Part shown: positions 27,153 to 36,533 of the stretch, in pieces
Layout: each line of letters begins with the position of its first letter
Position numbering within the stretch: the first letter of the stretch is position 1
Assembly: GCF_003957515.1 (NCBI RefSeq)
Contig: NZ_RQXW01000002.1
Coordinates: 124,001-188,000, forward strand
Length of the DNA stretch: 64,000 nucleotides
Direction of reading: 5' to 3'
From: Amphritea opalescens
GTDB lineage: Bacteria; Pseudomonadota; Gammaproteobacteria; Pseudomonadales; Balneatricaceae
The notes under the pieces: generated by a model
Seen by the model: the letters and a program-made list of their open reading frames with translations, nothing else
What the model was told of the DNA's origin: nothing
Database searches by the model: none
Position numbers and translations under genes: made by a program

Positions 27153-27263
27153 GTGAAAGCCTGTTGGATAGCCATTTTTTTCAGTGCCCTGTTAATTGCA
27201 GGTTGTGGTCAGAAAGGTGATCTTTATCTACCCGATCAAGCGCCAACGCCGACGCAGCAGTAA
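27153..27263 (+). CDS. lptM: LPS-assembly lipoprotein LptM (YifL family)
   Basis: A 36-residue lipoprotein encoded between cyaY and lysA. It begins at a GTG with AGGAAT about 8 bp upstream: a short signal sequence MKACWIAIFFSALLIAGC with lipobox LIAG-C18, then the family signature CGQKGDLYLP and a short Pro/Thr/Gln tail. LptM/YifL is an outer-membrane lipoprotein that helps LptD mature within the LPS translocon. The position next to cyaY and dapF genes matches E. coli. Easily missed because of its size and GTG start. Confidence 0.9.
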   Translation: MKACWIAIFFSALLIAGCGQKGDLYLPDQAPTPTQQ

Positions 27264-27364
27264 CCACATGAATGTTAGCCAGTGTACCGTGATAGCGGTG
27301 TGTGGTTGATGCGATAGACTCAGCCCTGCTGAGCAGTAACCCAATTGAATGCAGATAGAAGACA

Positions 27365-28615
27365 ATGGATAATTTTCAATACCTGAATGGCCACCTCTGT
27401 GCCGAAGAAGTCCTGGTAAGTCGCATTGCCGAACAGTATGGGACACCTACCTACATCTATTCCCGTGATGCACTAGAACGTGCCTATCTGGATTATGCCC
27501 AAGCGCTTGAAGGGCGTGATGCGTTGGTTTGCTATGCGGTCAAGGCGAACTCAAATATAGGCGTCTTGAATGTGCTGGCACGACTGGGCGCGGGCTTTGA
27601 TATTGTCTCGTTGGGTGAGTTAGAGCGGGTGATTAAAGCGGGTGGCGACCCCTCTAAAGTGGTCTTTTCTGGGGTGGCTAAGCGTGAAGATGAGATGCGT
27701 CGCGCCCTCGAACTGGGTATTCACTGCTTTAATATTGAGTCAGAAGCGGAGCTAGATCGGCTGAACAGTGTCGCTAGTGCGCTGGATAAAGTGGCGGCAA
27801 TCTCGTTGCGGGTGAACCCCGATGTGGATGCCGGTACGCACCCGTATATCTCTACTGGTCTGAAGGATAATAAATTTGGTGTGGCAATCGACGACGCCGC
27901 ACGGATCTATGCCTATGCCCATAGTCTCAGTCATCTTGATGTGCAGGGTGTGGACTGCCATATCGGTTCTCAGTTGACCGAGATAGCCCCGTTTCTTGAT
28001 GCGCTAGATCGTTTACTGCTGCTGATCGATGGCCTTGCCGAACAAGGCATTAGCATTAAGCACCTCGATTTGGGTGGTGGCTTGGGTGTTTGTTATACCG
28101 ATGAAGTGCCGCCAACACCGCAGGAATATATTGCCGCAGTGATCGATAAGTTGGGCGATCGGCCGCTGAAACTGATCTTTGAGCCGGGCCGTTCGATTGC
28201 CGCGAATGCGGGCATCATGATTACCAAGGTTGAGTTTTTGAAATGCACCGAGCATAAAAACTTTGCCATCATCGATGCAGCCATGAATGATCTTATCCGC
28301 CCAGCGCTTTATAGTGCTTATATGGATATTATTCCGGTGGATGTGCGTCAGGAAGGCGAAGCCCGTCGTTTTGATCTGGTTGGACCGGTCTGCGAATCCG
28401 GTGATTTTCTGGGTAAAGATCGCGCGTTGAATATCGCTCCGGGTGATCTGCTGGCGGTGTGTTCTGCCGGTGCTTATGGTTTTGGCATGAGTTCTAATTA
28501 CAATACCCGTAACCGGGCCGCGGAAGTGATGGTCGATGACAATCAGATCCACCTTATTCGTAAGCGTGAAACGATCGTTGATCAACTGCGTGGTGAAGCG
28601 GTTTTACCGGGCTGA
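27365..28615 (+). CDS. lysA: Diaminopimelate decarboxylase
   Basis: PLP-dependent fold III decarboxylase of 416 residues converting meso-DAP to lysine. It shows VCYAVKANSNIGVL (PLP lysine), the GFDIVSLGELE, HIGSQLTEI and LDLGGGLGV phosphate-binding segments, FEPGRSIAANAG, and the active-site VCESGDFLG followed by SAGAYGFGMSSNYNTRNR. Start at an ATG after AGAAGACA. It is followed by dapF, placing the last two lysine/DAP steps together. Confidence 0.96.
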   Translation: MDNFQYLNGHLCAEEVLVSRIAEQYGTPTYIYSRDALERAYLDYAQALEGRDALVCYAVKANSNIGVLNVLARLGAGFDIVSLGELERVIKAGGDPSKVVFSGVAKREDEMRRALELGIHCFNIESEAELDRLNSVASALDKVAAISLRVNPDVDAGTHPYISTGLKDNKFGVAIDDAARIYAYAHSLSHLDVQGVDCHIGSQLTEIAPFLDALDRLLLLIDGLAEQGISIKHLDLGGGLGVCYTDEVPPTPQEYIAAVIDKLGDRPLKLIFEPGRSIAANAGIMITKVEFLKCTEHKNFAIIDAAMNDLIRPALYSAYMDIIPVDVRQEGEARRFDLVGPVCESGDFLGKDRALNIAPGDLLAVCSAGAYGFGMSSNYNTRNRAAEVMVDDNQIHLIRKRETIVDQLRGEAVLPG

Positions 28616-28706
28616 TACGCTGACCTCCGGTAACGGATAAGCTCAGTTGATAAGCCCGACAGATAAGGCAAAACACTGTCCGAACAGTGCGCCTGACGAG
28701 ATGAAT

Positions 28707-29537
28707 ATGCTAGTTAGATTTACAAAAATGCATGGCCTGGGCAATGACTTTCTGGTGCTCGATACCGTGACACAAAAGGTCAAGGTTAACTCAGCGATTG
28801 TGAGCCGTTTGGCCGATCGTAACTTCGGCGTGGGCTTCGATCAGCTGCTGCTTGTCGAGCCGCCCACCGATCCCGATATGGATTTTCGTTATCGTATCTT
28901 CAATGCCGATGGCAGTGAGGTGGAACACTGCGGTAACGGCGCCCGCTGTTTTGCTAAGTTTGTGCGTGATAAGCGCCTGACGGCGAAAGCAACCGTGGCG
29001 GTGGAAACCCAAAAAGGACCGATCTACCTGACCATCACCGACGATAAGCAGGTGGTTGTCGATATGGGAGTGCCGGTACTAGAGCCCGAGGCTATTCCGT
29101 TTGCAGCGGATCAGCAGGCGGTGACTTATCCGATCGAGGTTGATGGTCAGACCGTGCAGATCAGTGCTGTCTCGATGGGTAATCCCCATGGGGTGCTGGT
29201 GGTCGATGCGGTGGATAAAGCACCGGTCGAATCCTGGGGGCCTATCTTAGAATCGGCTGCTGCGTTTCCTGCGAAGGCGAATATCGGCTTTATGGAAGTG
29301 ATTAGTGGCGCTGAGATCCGTTTGCGGGTTTATGAGCGGGGCGCCGGTGAAACCAAAGCCTGTGGCACTGGGGCTTGTGCGGCGGTCGTCGCCGGTCGCT
29401 TGCGCGGCTTGTTAGATGATAAAGTGACTGTCCACCTACCCGGTGGCACACTTCAGATTGAGTGGGCAGGGGAGGGTGAACCGCTACTCATGACTGGCCC
29501 CGCAACTACTGTATATGAAGGACAGATTTTCATATGA
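28707..29537 (+). CDS. dapF: Diaminopimelate epimerase
   Basis: Protein of 276 residues interconverting LL- and meso-DAP for lysine and peptidoglycan. The start is the ATG at 28707 ([19 protein letters not shown]), 6 bp after GACGAG; the frame is open from 28647. The two catalytic cysteines are in [14 protein letters not shown] and [16 protein letters not shown]. It overlaps the DUF484 gene by 4 bases (ATGA), starting a tightly packed series dapF-DUF484-xerC-yigB. Confidence 0.96.
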   Translation: MLVRFTKMHGLGNDFLVLDTVTQKVKVNSAIVSRLADRNFGVGFDQLLLVEPPTDPDMDFRYRIFNADGSEVEHCGNGARCFAKFVRDKRLTAKATVAVETQKGPIYLTITDDKQVVVDMGVPVLEPEAIPFAADQQAVTYPIEVDGQTVQISAVSMGNPHGVLVVDAVDKAPVESWGPILESAAAFPAKANIGFMEVISGAEIRLRVYERGAGETKACGTGACAAVVAGRLRGLLDDKVTVHLPGGTLQIEWAGEGEPLLMTGPATTVYEGQIFI

Positions 29538-30265
29538 GCGACTCTACTTCTGTCGAGGAAAACCTCGATCAAGCGACCTCAGCCACGGCTAATGCGGCTG
29601 ATATCAGCGCCGAGCAGGTGGCAGACTATTTAACACGACATCCCGACTTTTTTAGCGGTAACGAATACCTGCTAGAAAAGCTCTATGTGCCGCATCAGCG
29701 TGGTAATACCGTCTCATTGGTCGAACGTCAAACCAGCCTGTTGCGGGAGAAAAATCGCGAATTACACGATTACCTCGGCGATATGCTCGGTGTGGCCCGG
29801 GAAAACGATATTCAGTTCACTAAAACCAAGAATATGATCTTGGCGTTGATGGATGCGGCAACCCTCGACGACGTGGCGGTAGCGATCGATGAGAGCCTCT
29901 GTCAGGATTTCAACAGTGATACGACCGCGCTGGTGTTGTTTAGCGATCAGTCGGAAGCGCAAAATAATCTGCGATTGATGCCCCGTACAGAGGCTGCGGC
30001 GATCGATACGCTGGTGGATCAGTCACAGACGCGCTGTGGTAATTTGACCGAGTTACAAAACCAGTTTCTCTTTCGTGATCAAGCTTTCCGAGTGAAATCG
30101 GCCGCTGCGGTGCCGCTGGTGAAGGGCGAAACCTTGGGGATACTGGCGATCGGCAGTTATGATGCCAGCTATTTCCAAAGCAACCAAGGCACCCTGTTTT
30201 TAGATTATATTGGACAGGCACTGAGCCGTGTAGTCTCCCCGTTGCTACAGGATCGTCAGGCCTGA
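29534..30265 (+). CDS. DUF484 family protein (GAF-like)
   Basis: Protein of 243 residues: an N-terminal helical part ([21 protein letters not shown], then [20 protein letters not shown], probably coiled coil) followed by a GAF-like C-terminal domain ([21 protein letters not shown]). This gene sits between dapF and xerC in many gammaproteobacteria, corresponding to the yigA position in E. coli. It overlaps dapF by 4 bases and precedes xerC by 3. Role not established; possible ligand sensing is inferred from the GAF-like fold only. Confidence 0.9.
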   Translation: MSDSTSVEENLDQATSATANAADISAEQVADYLTRHPDFFSGNEYLLEKLYVPHQRGNTVSLVERQTSLLREKNRELHDYLGDMLGVARENDIQFTKTKNMILALMDAATLDDVAVAIDESLCQDFNSDTTALVLFSDQSEAQNNLRLMPRTEAAAIDTLVDQSQTRCGNLTELQNQFLFRDQAFRVKSAAAVPLVKGETLGILAIGSYDASYFQSNQGTLFLDYIGQALSRVVSPLLQDRQA

Positions 30266-30268
30266 TCG

Positions 30269-31216
30269 ATGAGTTCAGGTAACGCTGCCTTAGATGGGTT
30301 TTATACCTATCTGAGCAGCGAGCGGCAGTATTCTCGCCATACTCTTAGTAATTATCAGCGTGATCTCGCTCGGCTGCTGGATTATCTACAGCACAGCACG
30401 ATGTTCCCCGATGGCAAGGTAGATTGGGCACGGATCGAACCTAAACATATTCGTAATTTTGTCGCTTGGGTTCACCGTGAAGGCTTAGGCGGTAAAAGTA
30501 TTCAGCGGCTGCTCTCAGCCATTCGCAGTTTCTATAAATACCTTCATCGGGAAGGCTTGGTACAACAAAACCCTGCACTGGGTATTCAGGCGCCAAAAAG
30601 CCCACGGCGCTTACCGCAGACATTGGATGTCGATCAACTGAGTCAGCTGCTCGATAGTGATGCGGATCAAAACGATCCACTGGAAAGTCGTGATCAGGCG
30701 ATGTTAGAGCTGATCTACTCGTCTGGGCTGCGCTTATCAGAACTGGTTAGTTTAGATCTACATAGTATTGATTGGCAGGATGCTAGCCTACGTGTGTTGG
30801 GCAAAGGTGCTAAAGAGCGGTTGTTACCGATTGGCGGCAAAGCGATGCAGGCGCTGGATCGATGGCTTGATTTGCGCGATAGCATGGCGCGGCCCGAAGA
30901 GATGGCGCTATTCGTGAGCAAACGGGGTACCCGTATTAGCACCCGCAGCGTACAACTACGTATCGACCGGCGCGCTAAGATGCAACATACTCAGGGCAAG
31001 GTTTATCCGCACCGCTTACGGCACTCATTTGCTAGTCATATGCTGGAGTCCAGTGGTGATCTGCGCGCCGTGCAGGAGTTACTCGGACACGCGGATATCT
31101 CCACAACGCAAATCTATACCCATCTTGATTTCAGACATCTCATGGATGTGTACGATAAAGCCCACCCACGGGCGCATAAACAGACGCATAAGAAGGCAGA
31201 ACAAGACGATGATTAA
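30269..31216 (+). CDS. xerC: Tyrosine recombinase XerC
   Basis: Protein of 315 residues that resolves chromosome dimers at dif together with XerD. An N-terminal SAM-like DNA-binding domain (YLSSERQYSRHTLSNYQRDL) precedes the catalytic domain with the full set of residues: Arg in SSGLRLSEL, Lys in VLGKGAKER, HRLRHSFASHML (HxxR), LLGHADISTTQIYTHLDF (His and nucleophile Tyr). Position after dapF/DUF484 argues for XerC over XerD. It overlaps the next gene by 8 bases. Confidence 0.95.
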   Translation: MSSGNAALDGFYTYLSSERQYSRHTLSNYQRDLARLLDYLQHSTMFPDGKVDWARIEPKHIRNFVAWVHREGLGGKSIQRLLSAIRSFYKYLHREGLVQQNPALGIQAPKSPRRLPQTLDVDQLSQLLDSDADQNDPLESRDQAMLELIYSSGLRLSELVSLDLHSIDWQDASLRVLGKGAKERLLPIGGKAMQALDRWLDLRDSMARPEEMALFVSKRGTRISTRSVQLRIDRRAKMQHTQGKVYPHRLRHSFASHMLESSGDLRAVQELLGHADISTTQIYTHLDFRHLMDVYDKAHPRAHKQTHKKAEQDDD

Positions 31217-31934
31217 ATGTATCACCTTCGATCTAGATGACACCCTATGGGCGGTTGATCCGGTTATCGTGGAAGCCAATAAAACACTGTATCAATGGCT
31301 TGCTGAACACGCGGAACTGTTTGTTAACTGCTATCAGTTGAGCGATTTCGATCAGCTGAAAAACCGAGCGTTAGAAGCTTTTCCTGATATTGGTCATAGT
31401 GTCACCTTAATACGGTTAAAACAGCTTGAGATCGGTTTATTAGACGCTGGTTATAGCGCCGAGCAAGCGGTAGCCCTGTCTCATCAGGCATTTGAGGTGT
31501 TTATCGCCGCGCGTAATCAGGTGGAATTGTTTGAACATGCACGCAGTATGCTTGAACAGTTAAAAGCTGAGGGCTATGTGATCGGTGCGCTAAGTAATGG
31601 TAACGCCGATGTAAATCGCGTGGGCCTTGGTGATGTCTTTGATTTTGCCTTGAATGCCGATGGGGTAGGCAAAGAAAAGCCTCATCCGTTGATGTTTGAA
31701 CAGATGTTGCATCAGCAGCAGTTACGGCCAGAGCAAGTTATCCACATTGGGGATAATCCACACCATGATATTGTCGGCGCTAAAAATGTAGGACTGTGGG
31801 CAATTTGGGTGAATCTGAAGCAGGGTGTTTGGCCAGAGGTTGCGCCCGCCGATCAAACCGTCACCTGCCTGAGTGAAATTCCTGAGCGTGTGGCTCAGAT
31901 TGCGGCGGCTTCTCATCACCGAGCAACCTTATAG
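31209..31934 (+). CDS. yigB: HAD-family phosphatase YigB
   Basis: Protein of 241 residues with HAD motifs: I ITFDLDDTLWAVD (nucleophile Asp), II ALSNGNAD, III Lys in GVGKEKPHP, IV HIGDNPHHDIVGAKNVG. In E. coli YigB acts on the riboflavin intermediate 5-amino-6-(5-phosphoribitylamino)uracil and FMN, and sits after xerC as here. The ATG at 31209 lies inside the xerC end (8-base overlap); the frame is open further upstream within xerC but that part is not homologous. Confidence 0.92.
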   Translation: MIKCITFDLDDTLWAVDPVIVEANKTLYQWLAEHAELFVNCYQLSDFDQLKNRALEAFPDIGHSVTLIRLKQLEIGLLDAGYSAEQAVALSHQAFEVFIAARNQVELFEHARSMLEQLKAEGYVIGALSNGNADVNRVGLGDVFDFALNADGVGKEKPHPLMFEQMLHQQQLRPEQVIHIGDNPHHDIVGAKNVGLWAIWVNLKQGVWPEVAPADQTVTCLSEIPERVAQIAAASHHRATL

Positions 31935-31942
31935 GACCGGAT

Positions 31943-32476
31943 ATGAGCGAACTGGATAGATCAAGCATCGCACCTCAGAATCAGATAAACCTGAGCTACA
32001 ACTCTGTTGAAGATCGGATTCTTATTCGGGCCAGTGAGAATGGCAAAGAGTTTCGCGCTTGGTGGACCCGTCGTTTGGCGTTACGGATTGCCAAGCTGTT
32101 TAATGAACATGACTTTCCCACCGAAAATAGTGCCAGTCACCTACAGCCGGAACAACGGCAAAGCTTAGGTGATATTGAAAAACATGGCGCCGTGCAGCAG
32201 GCCGACTTTTCGACACCCTACCAATCGAGCGCCAATGATTACCCGCTAGGCGAAGTGGGCATTTTGGTGCAACGTATCGATATTAAAACCGTGAATAAAT
32301 TGGTGTTGATCGTGATGCTACCTGCTGAAGGCGAGGGGTTTACTCTCAGTTTACCACCGGGTCAGCGTTACTCATTCGAGCATATGCTACAGCAGGTGAT
32401 GGTGGCGGCTGAATGGATTCAGGCGAAGCCGGTCGATAGCGCAGGCACACCGGAGAAACCCATTCAGGCCCACTGA
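31943..32476 (+). CDS. Conserved-looking protein of unknown function
   Basis: Protein of 177 residues, hydrophilic, without signal peptide or membrane segments. I do not recognise a family. The start (ATG 31943) has AGGA at 6 bp spacing and is only 8 bp after yigB, so it is the last gene of the dapF-xerC-yigB series. The N-terminal half contains NSVEDRILIRASENGKEF and AWWTRRLALRI; the C-terminal half has VLIVMLPAEGEGFTLSLPPG with alternating strands, suggesting a small beta-rich domain. The middle (about 60-100) looks disordered. Codon usage resembles its neighbours, so it is a real gene. Confidence 0.75.
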   Translation: MSELDRSSIAPQNQINLSYNSVEDRILIRASENGKEFRAWWTRRLALRIAKLFNEHDFPTENSASHLQPEQRQSLGDIEKHGAVQQADFSTPYQSSANDYPLGEVGILVQRIDIKTVNKLVLIVMLPAEGEGFTLSLPPGQRYSFEHMLQQVMVAAEWIQAKPVDSAGTPEKPIQAH

Positions 32477-32481
32477 TTCGC

Positions 32482-33363
32482 TTAAGATGACCGGTGAGTG
32501 CGGCGATAACCGGCGATCAACGAACCGATCACTATCGCCAAGCAAGCGAGCAGTAGGGTGAGATCGGCGGGTGCTAGTCCAGCCAGTACTAAGAGTAGGG
32601 CAGAGATCAACGGCGCCGAATAGGCCAACACGCCCAGTAGCTGCAGATTGCCATGTTTAATGCCGTAGTCCCACGTAAAAAAGGCGATGCCTACCGGGCC
32701 AATACCTAAGCCGATGACGCCGATCCATTCGATGGTCGAGGCGGGCCAAACGGTGGTTTCCCATAAGCTGTGACAGATTAGTGCCAGAAGGGCGGTCGCG
32801 GCACAAAACCAACCCACCGCATCGGTGGAGACCTGCTTCACCAGTCTGCTGAGCACCGAATAACCCGACCAGATAAGGGCGCAGCTGAGTGCGAGCAGAT
32901 AGCCGCTGAGATATTGCTGATTAAACCCGTCGGCCCCCTGCCCGATCAGTAACCAACAACCAAATAACGCAATGATGGCACCGAATAGGTGACGCTTCAG
33001 CAGGCTTTCCCCCGGCAGTAACCCCGCAAACAGGACGATCAGCAGTGGCCACATATAGGCCAGCAAGCTAACACTCACCGCCGGTGCTTTGGTCATGGCG
33101 AGGAAGTAACAGAAGTGGTAGCCAAAATAACCTCCCACACCCAACACCCAGGCTAGAACCGGTTGTCGAAGATGCCGTAATCCGGAGTGGCCTTGACGCC
33201 ACCAGTTAACGGCCATCAGTAGAAACGCCAGTGTAAAGGTCATCGCCATGAGCTGAAAAGGAGGGATTCGCCCTTCGGTCAGACGGGTTAACAGCGCGAG
33301 GGTACCCCAAAGGAAAATAGAGATGGAGCCGATGAGGGTGGCGCGTATGGTTTTACTGTGCAT
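32482..33363 (-). CDS. EamA/DMT-family exporter, YddG-like
   Basis: Inner-membrane protein of 293 residues with about ten hydrophobic helices in two EamA repeats (first ATLIGSISIFLWGTLALLTRL; second begins near LSGYLLALSCALIWSGYS). LGVGGYFGYHFCYFLAM and GPVGIAFFTWDYGIKHGN resemble the aromatic amino acid exporter YddG. I chose the ATG at 33363; an ATG at 33396 is open but neither has a strong ribosome site. It lies 73 bp downstream of an AraC regulator gene on the same strand, which may control it. Substrate inferred from resemblance only. Confidence 0.85.
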   Translation of the reverse strand: MHSKTIRATLIGSISIFLWGTLALLTRLTEGRIPPFQLMAMTFTLAFLLMAVNWWRQGHSGLRHLRQPVLAWVLGVGGYFGYHFCYFLAMTKAPAVSVSLLAYMWPLLIVLFAGLLPGESLLKRHLFGAIIALFGCWLLIGQGADGFNQQYLSGYLLALSCALIWSGYSVLSRLVKQVSTDAVGWFCAATALLALICHSLWETTVWPASTIEWIGVIGLGIGPVGIAFFTWDYGIKHGNLQLLGVLAYSAPLISALLLVLAGLAPADLTLLLACLAIVIGSLIAGYRRTHRSS

Positions 33364-33436
33364 AACGGAACACTCAAAAATGGATGGCATGAGCATATCA
33401 ATGTCATGCGGCGGGTGCTTTCTTTAGTTGGCGGTA

Positions 33437-34171
33437 TTATTTGCCGGAGTGGCGAAAATAGCTGGGTGAGATATCAAAGTGCTTACGAAATCGATCACTG
33501 AAGGCGGCCAGACTGCTATAGCCGCAAGCATCGGCAACCTGTTGAACACTGAGATGTTGCTGCTCTAGCAGTTGCCATGCGTACTGCATTCGCTTTTCAA
33601 TCTGGTATTGCTGTGGTGTCATGCCCAGCTGTTGTCGGAATAGTTCGCTTAATTGGCGGGTGCTGAGATTGGCGATAGCAGCGAGTTGTTGCCGACTGAC
33701 CCTCTCACAAAAGTGCTGTTCGAGATAACCGCGGGCGGTAGTAATGCGCCGATCAAGGTGGCGGGGCTCGTCTTGTTGTTCATGTAATAGTTGGATCAGC
33801 AGTAGCAGCATCTGACGTTGGCTACTGCTGGAGTGCTGTTGTTGCAGTTGTTGGTGCAGAAAGCAGACATATTGCATCAATGCGGGAGAGAGCTGGATAA
33901 AGGCGGGTAGACGTTCCAACTCTGGTGCCAATGCATCGGGAATATCGGCGACCACAAAGCAGTTATCGGCGGAGCCGGCAAAACCATGGGCTTCCCCTGC
34001 GGGAATAACGGCGGCATGTTGTGAAGAGACCCTGCCTGAACGTTGCCCGACCGTCATCTCCAGTAAACCGGCCACCGGCAGCACTAACTGATGGTAGTCA
34101 TGCTGGTGGCGGTTTGTTTCAGCGCTATAACTGCGCAGATCCAGTGTTAGATGATCAGTAGCGTTCATCAT
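33437..34171 (-). CDS. AraC-family transcriptional regulator
   Basis: Protein of 244 residues: an N-terminal cupin-like sensor (HDYHQLVLPVAGLLEMTVG, VIPAGEAHGFAG), a helical linker rich in Gln, and a C-terminal double HTH (about 145-240; SRQQLAAIANLSTRQLSELF and VQQVADACGYSSLAAFSDRF). It directly precedes the YddG-like exporter on the same strand. It is likely a local regulator responding to a small aromatic or hydrophobic ligand; the ligand is unknown. Confidence 0.9.
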   Translation of the reverse strand: MMNATDHLTLDLRSYSAETNRHQHDYHQLVLPVAGLLEMTVGQRSGRVSSQHAAVIPAGEAHGFAGSADNCFVVADIPDALAPELERLPAFIQLSPALMQYVCFLHQQLQQQHSSSSQRQMLLLLIQLLHEQQDEPRHLDRRITTARGYLEQHFCERVSRQQLAAIANLSTRQLSELFRQQLGMTPQQYQIEKRMQYAWQLLEQQHLSVQQVADACGYSSLAAFSDRFRKHFDISPSYFRHSGK

Positions 34172-34223
34172 TGAATTGTAACAGCCTGGCTCTGCGGCGG
34201 AAGCCCTTAACAGAAAGGGATGC

Positions 34224-34967
34224 TTAACTCATATATTCGCCGCCATTGACCGATAGGTTCGTGCCGGTGATATAACCAGCATCTTCGGCGGTGAGGAACG
34301 CGACGGCTCTGGAAATCTCTTCCGGCTGCCCGAGTCGACCCACTGGAATGCCCGCAACAATCGATTCCAAGACATTATCAGGTATCTGGCTAACCATTGG
34401 CGTGTCGATAAAGCCTGGGGAGACCGCATTAACCGTAACACCCTTGCGAGCACCCTCTTTGGCAATCGCCTTGGTAAAACCATAGATGCCGGCCTTGGCT
34501 GCCGAGTAATTTGCCTGACCAAACTGACCCTGTTCACCATTCAGAGATGAGATATTGACGATACGACCAAAGCCGCGACTGCACATGGCATCGAAGACGG
34601 GCTGACACATGTTATACATCGAATCTAGGTTTGTGCGTAACACATCTTGCCACTGCTGAGGCTGCATACGTTTTAACGGTGCATCACGGGTGATGCCCGC
34701 GTTGTTCACCAGAATATCGATCGGCCCCACCTCTTTTTCTACCGTTGCAATAAAGCTGCAGCAGCTATCGTAATCAGCAACATTGAGAGGGTAGATGCTA
34801 ATGTCATAACCTTTTGTTTGCATCGCTTGCTGCCAGAGTTGGGCCTCACTATCGGTGCCGGGCAGATAACTTCCCACCACTTTATGACCCTGATCGGACA
34901 TCGCTTTGCACATGGCTTCACCTAAACCGCCGCTGGCACCGGTGACGACTGCTATACGTTGTGACAT
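34224..34967 (-). CDS. phaB: Acetoacetyl-CoA reductase (short-chain dehydrogenase, PhaB-like)
   Basis: NADPH-dependent SDR of 247 residues that forms (R)-3-hydroxybutyryl-CoA from acetoacetyl-CoA. Cofactor motif TGASGGLGEAM, NNAGITRD, catalytic Ser in VNISSLNGEQGQFGQANYS, then the YSAAKAG Tyr-Lys pair, VSPGFIDTPM and a C-terminal INPMVS-like region replaced by TGTNLSVNGGEYMS. The SLNGEQGQFGQ stretch is typical of PhaB rather than FabG. Good AGGAG site. It lies 83 bp after the malonyl-CoA decarboxylase gene on the same strand. No polymer synthase is in the window. Confidence 0.85.
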   Translation of the reverse strand: MSQRIAVVTGASGGLGEAMCKAMSDQGHKVVGSYLPGTDSEAQLWQQAMQTKGYDISIYPLNVADYDSCCSFIATVEKEVGPIDILVNNAGITRDAPLKRMQPQQWQDVLRTNLDSMYNMCQPVFDAMCSRGFGRIVNISSLNGEQGQFGQANYSAAKAGIYGFTKAIAKEGARKGVTVNAVSPGFIDTPMVSQIPDNVLESIVAGIPVGRLGQPEEISRAVAFLTAEDAGYITGTNLSVNGGEYMS

Positions 34968-35050
34968 GTTGTTCTCCTGTGAATATTGTTTTTATTCAAT
35001 GATTAGATGGAATGATGAGCTCGAATGGTTAGGCCAATAAAAGGGTATCG

Positions 35051-36427
35051 TTAGCGCTTCAGTAACGGTTTTAGACTCGGCGCTAACGAGACATCCCCCT
35101 GTTGGTTATAGCCCTGACTACGGGACTCAATATGGGGTAGTTGATATAGGTAATTCACCATGATGCCGCCCGACTGTTTTAAGCCTTTGGTTGAGGTATC
35201 CGCTAACCAATTTAATTGGGCTATCTGGGCACCGTTACTCAGGTGGAAGTGGGTGACGGGATCGGCACTGAAGTGACCTCTTTTTTTCACCTGACTCAGG
35301 TAGTGGCAGGCAAGGCTTAATAGGGGTTCGCGGGCCTCCTCGGGTGGTTCATGTGCGGTTAGCTCGATATCGCTGCTCAGTTGTAGCCACTGCTTACCGC
35401 CGGGTAATTGTTCCAGTTCAGTGCTCTCCTGCTGCTCCAGCCAGCGACAAAAGCCGGGTATCGGTGACAGGGTCGAGAACTGGGTCAGATGAGGGTATTC
35501 CTGCTGCAATCTGGCGACGACACGTTTGATCAGGAAGTTACCAAAACTGATGCCGGCTAGCCCCTGTTGGGCATTCGAAATGGAGTAGAAAATCGCGGTA
35601 TCGGCTTGCTGTATATCCTGCAGCGGTGCATCTTCATCGAGTAAGGTCTGAATATTATCGGCCAGCCCTTGCACCAACGCGACTTCGACAAAAATTAGCG
35701 GTTCGTTGGGCATATTGGGGTGAAAAAAAGCAAAACAGCGACGGTCGGAGTCGAGCCGGTTTTTCAGATCATCCCAGCTTTGAATCTCGTGTACCGCCTC
35801 GTAAGCGATCAGTTTTTCTAAGCGTTCCGCGCTGGATTGCCAGTTGATCTCTTCCAGTTGCAGCAGGCCGATATCAAACCAGCCGATGAGCAAACGTTTT
35901 AGATCGGCTTCCAGCTCTGCCAGTTGTGGATAAGTTTTTTTCAGCGTGAGCAGTTCGGCGCGCATATCCACCAGAAATTTAACCCCTTCCGGCAAGCCGT
36001 TAAACTGGGTTAGCAGGCGTAATCTCGGAGGATCGAGGGCATCTCTTAATTGTTGGATAGTGTTGGCACGTTGTTCGGCGGGGGCACTTTGCCACTGCTG
36101 AAAACAGCGTTCGACCCGCTCATTATCCAGACCATAGTGTTCCGCCAGCAGTAGGAGAAAGCGGCAGCGGCCCTGCTCATTGAGTCTTAGATAGCTGCGT
36201 CCCAGAATCACTGCACGGTTGCGGGCGGTAACCTCATTACGCTCCTGTATCAGGCAGCCATCCATCCACTGAATCAGTTGTTCAGAGTCGCCGGAATCTA
36301 GCGCTGGGCTTAGCTGTAGTTCATCCGCCATCGCATTGTCAGCCGGGGTACGCCAGATGCGTCGCAGGTGGCCGATGGTGCGCCCCAATAGCGTCGGTGT
36401 TTCCTTAGAGATATGGGTCTGAGTCAT
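35051..36427 (-). CDS. Malonyl-CoA decarboxylase
   Basis: Protein of 458 residues releasing acetyl-CoA and CO2 from malonyl-CoA. The N-terminal helical domain (about 1-190) is followed by a GNAT-like catalytic domain with FAFFHPNMPNEPLIFVEVAL, AIFYSISNAQQGLAGISFGN (catalytic Ser region), PIPGFCRWL and THFHLSNGAQIAQLNWLAD (catalytic His). Length is typical for bacterial MCD. Divergent from the MaoC gene across a promoter region carrying overlapping palindromes, and upstream of phaB. Suggests malonate/malonyl-CoA use or detoxification feeding acetyl-CoA; no malonate transporter or CoA ligase is adjacent. Confidence 0.93.
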   Translation of the reverse strand: MTQTHISKETPTLLGRTIGHLRRIWRTPADNAMADELQLSPALDSGDSEQLIQWMDGCLIQERNEVTARNRAVILGRSYLRLNEQGRCRFLLLLAEHYGLDNERVERCFQQWQSAPAEQRANTIQQLRDALDPPRLRLLTQFNGLPEGVKFLVDMRAELLTLKKTYPQLAELEADLKRLLIGWFDIGLLQLEEINWQSSAERLEKLIAYEAVHEIQSWDDLKNRLDSDRRCFAFFHPNMPNEPLIFVEVALVQGLADNIQTLLDEDAPLQDIQQADTAIFYSISNAQQGLAGISFGNFLIKRVVARLQQEYPHLTQFSTLSPIPGFCRWLEQQESTELEQLPGGKQWLQLSSDIELTAHEPPEEAREPLLSLACHYLSQVKKRGHFSADPVTHFHLSNGAQIAQLNWLADTSTKGLKQSGGIMVNYLYQLPHIESRSQGYNQQGDVSLAPSLKPLLKR

Positions 36428-36494
36428 TGTTATTACTCCTCAGCATTTGGTGGATGCCTTTATATTTCGAGCCAAATTAGCAGGATTGAATAAT

Positions 36495-36533
36495 AAAACC
36501 AAGGGTTTTTACTTGGTTTTATAAGTAAAAACC
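36495..36533. promoter_or_regulatory. Overlapping inverted repeats in the MCD/MaoC divergent promoter
   Basis: Two perfect inverted repeats interlock. AAAACCAAG (36495-36503) pairs with CTTGGTTTT (36512-36520). GGTTTTTACTT (36504-36514) pairs with AAGTAAAAACC (36523-36533). Both have 8-bp spacers. They lie 68 bp upstream of the MCD start and 75 bp upstream of the MaoC start, a natural place for an operator controlling both directions. The binding regulator is unknown. Confidence 0.6.

Noticed and set aside
28013-28585. Long antisense open frame (190 codons) inside lysA
   Set aside because: Its composition and lack of a ribosome site mark it as a shadow of lysA codon bias.
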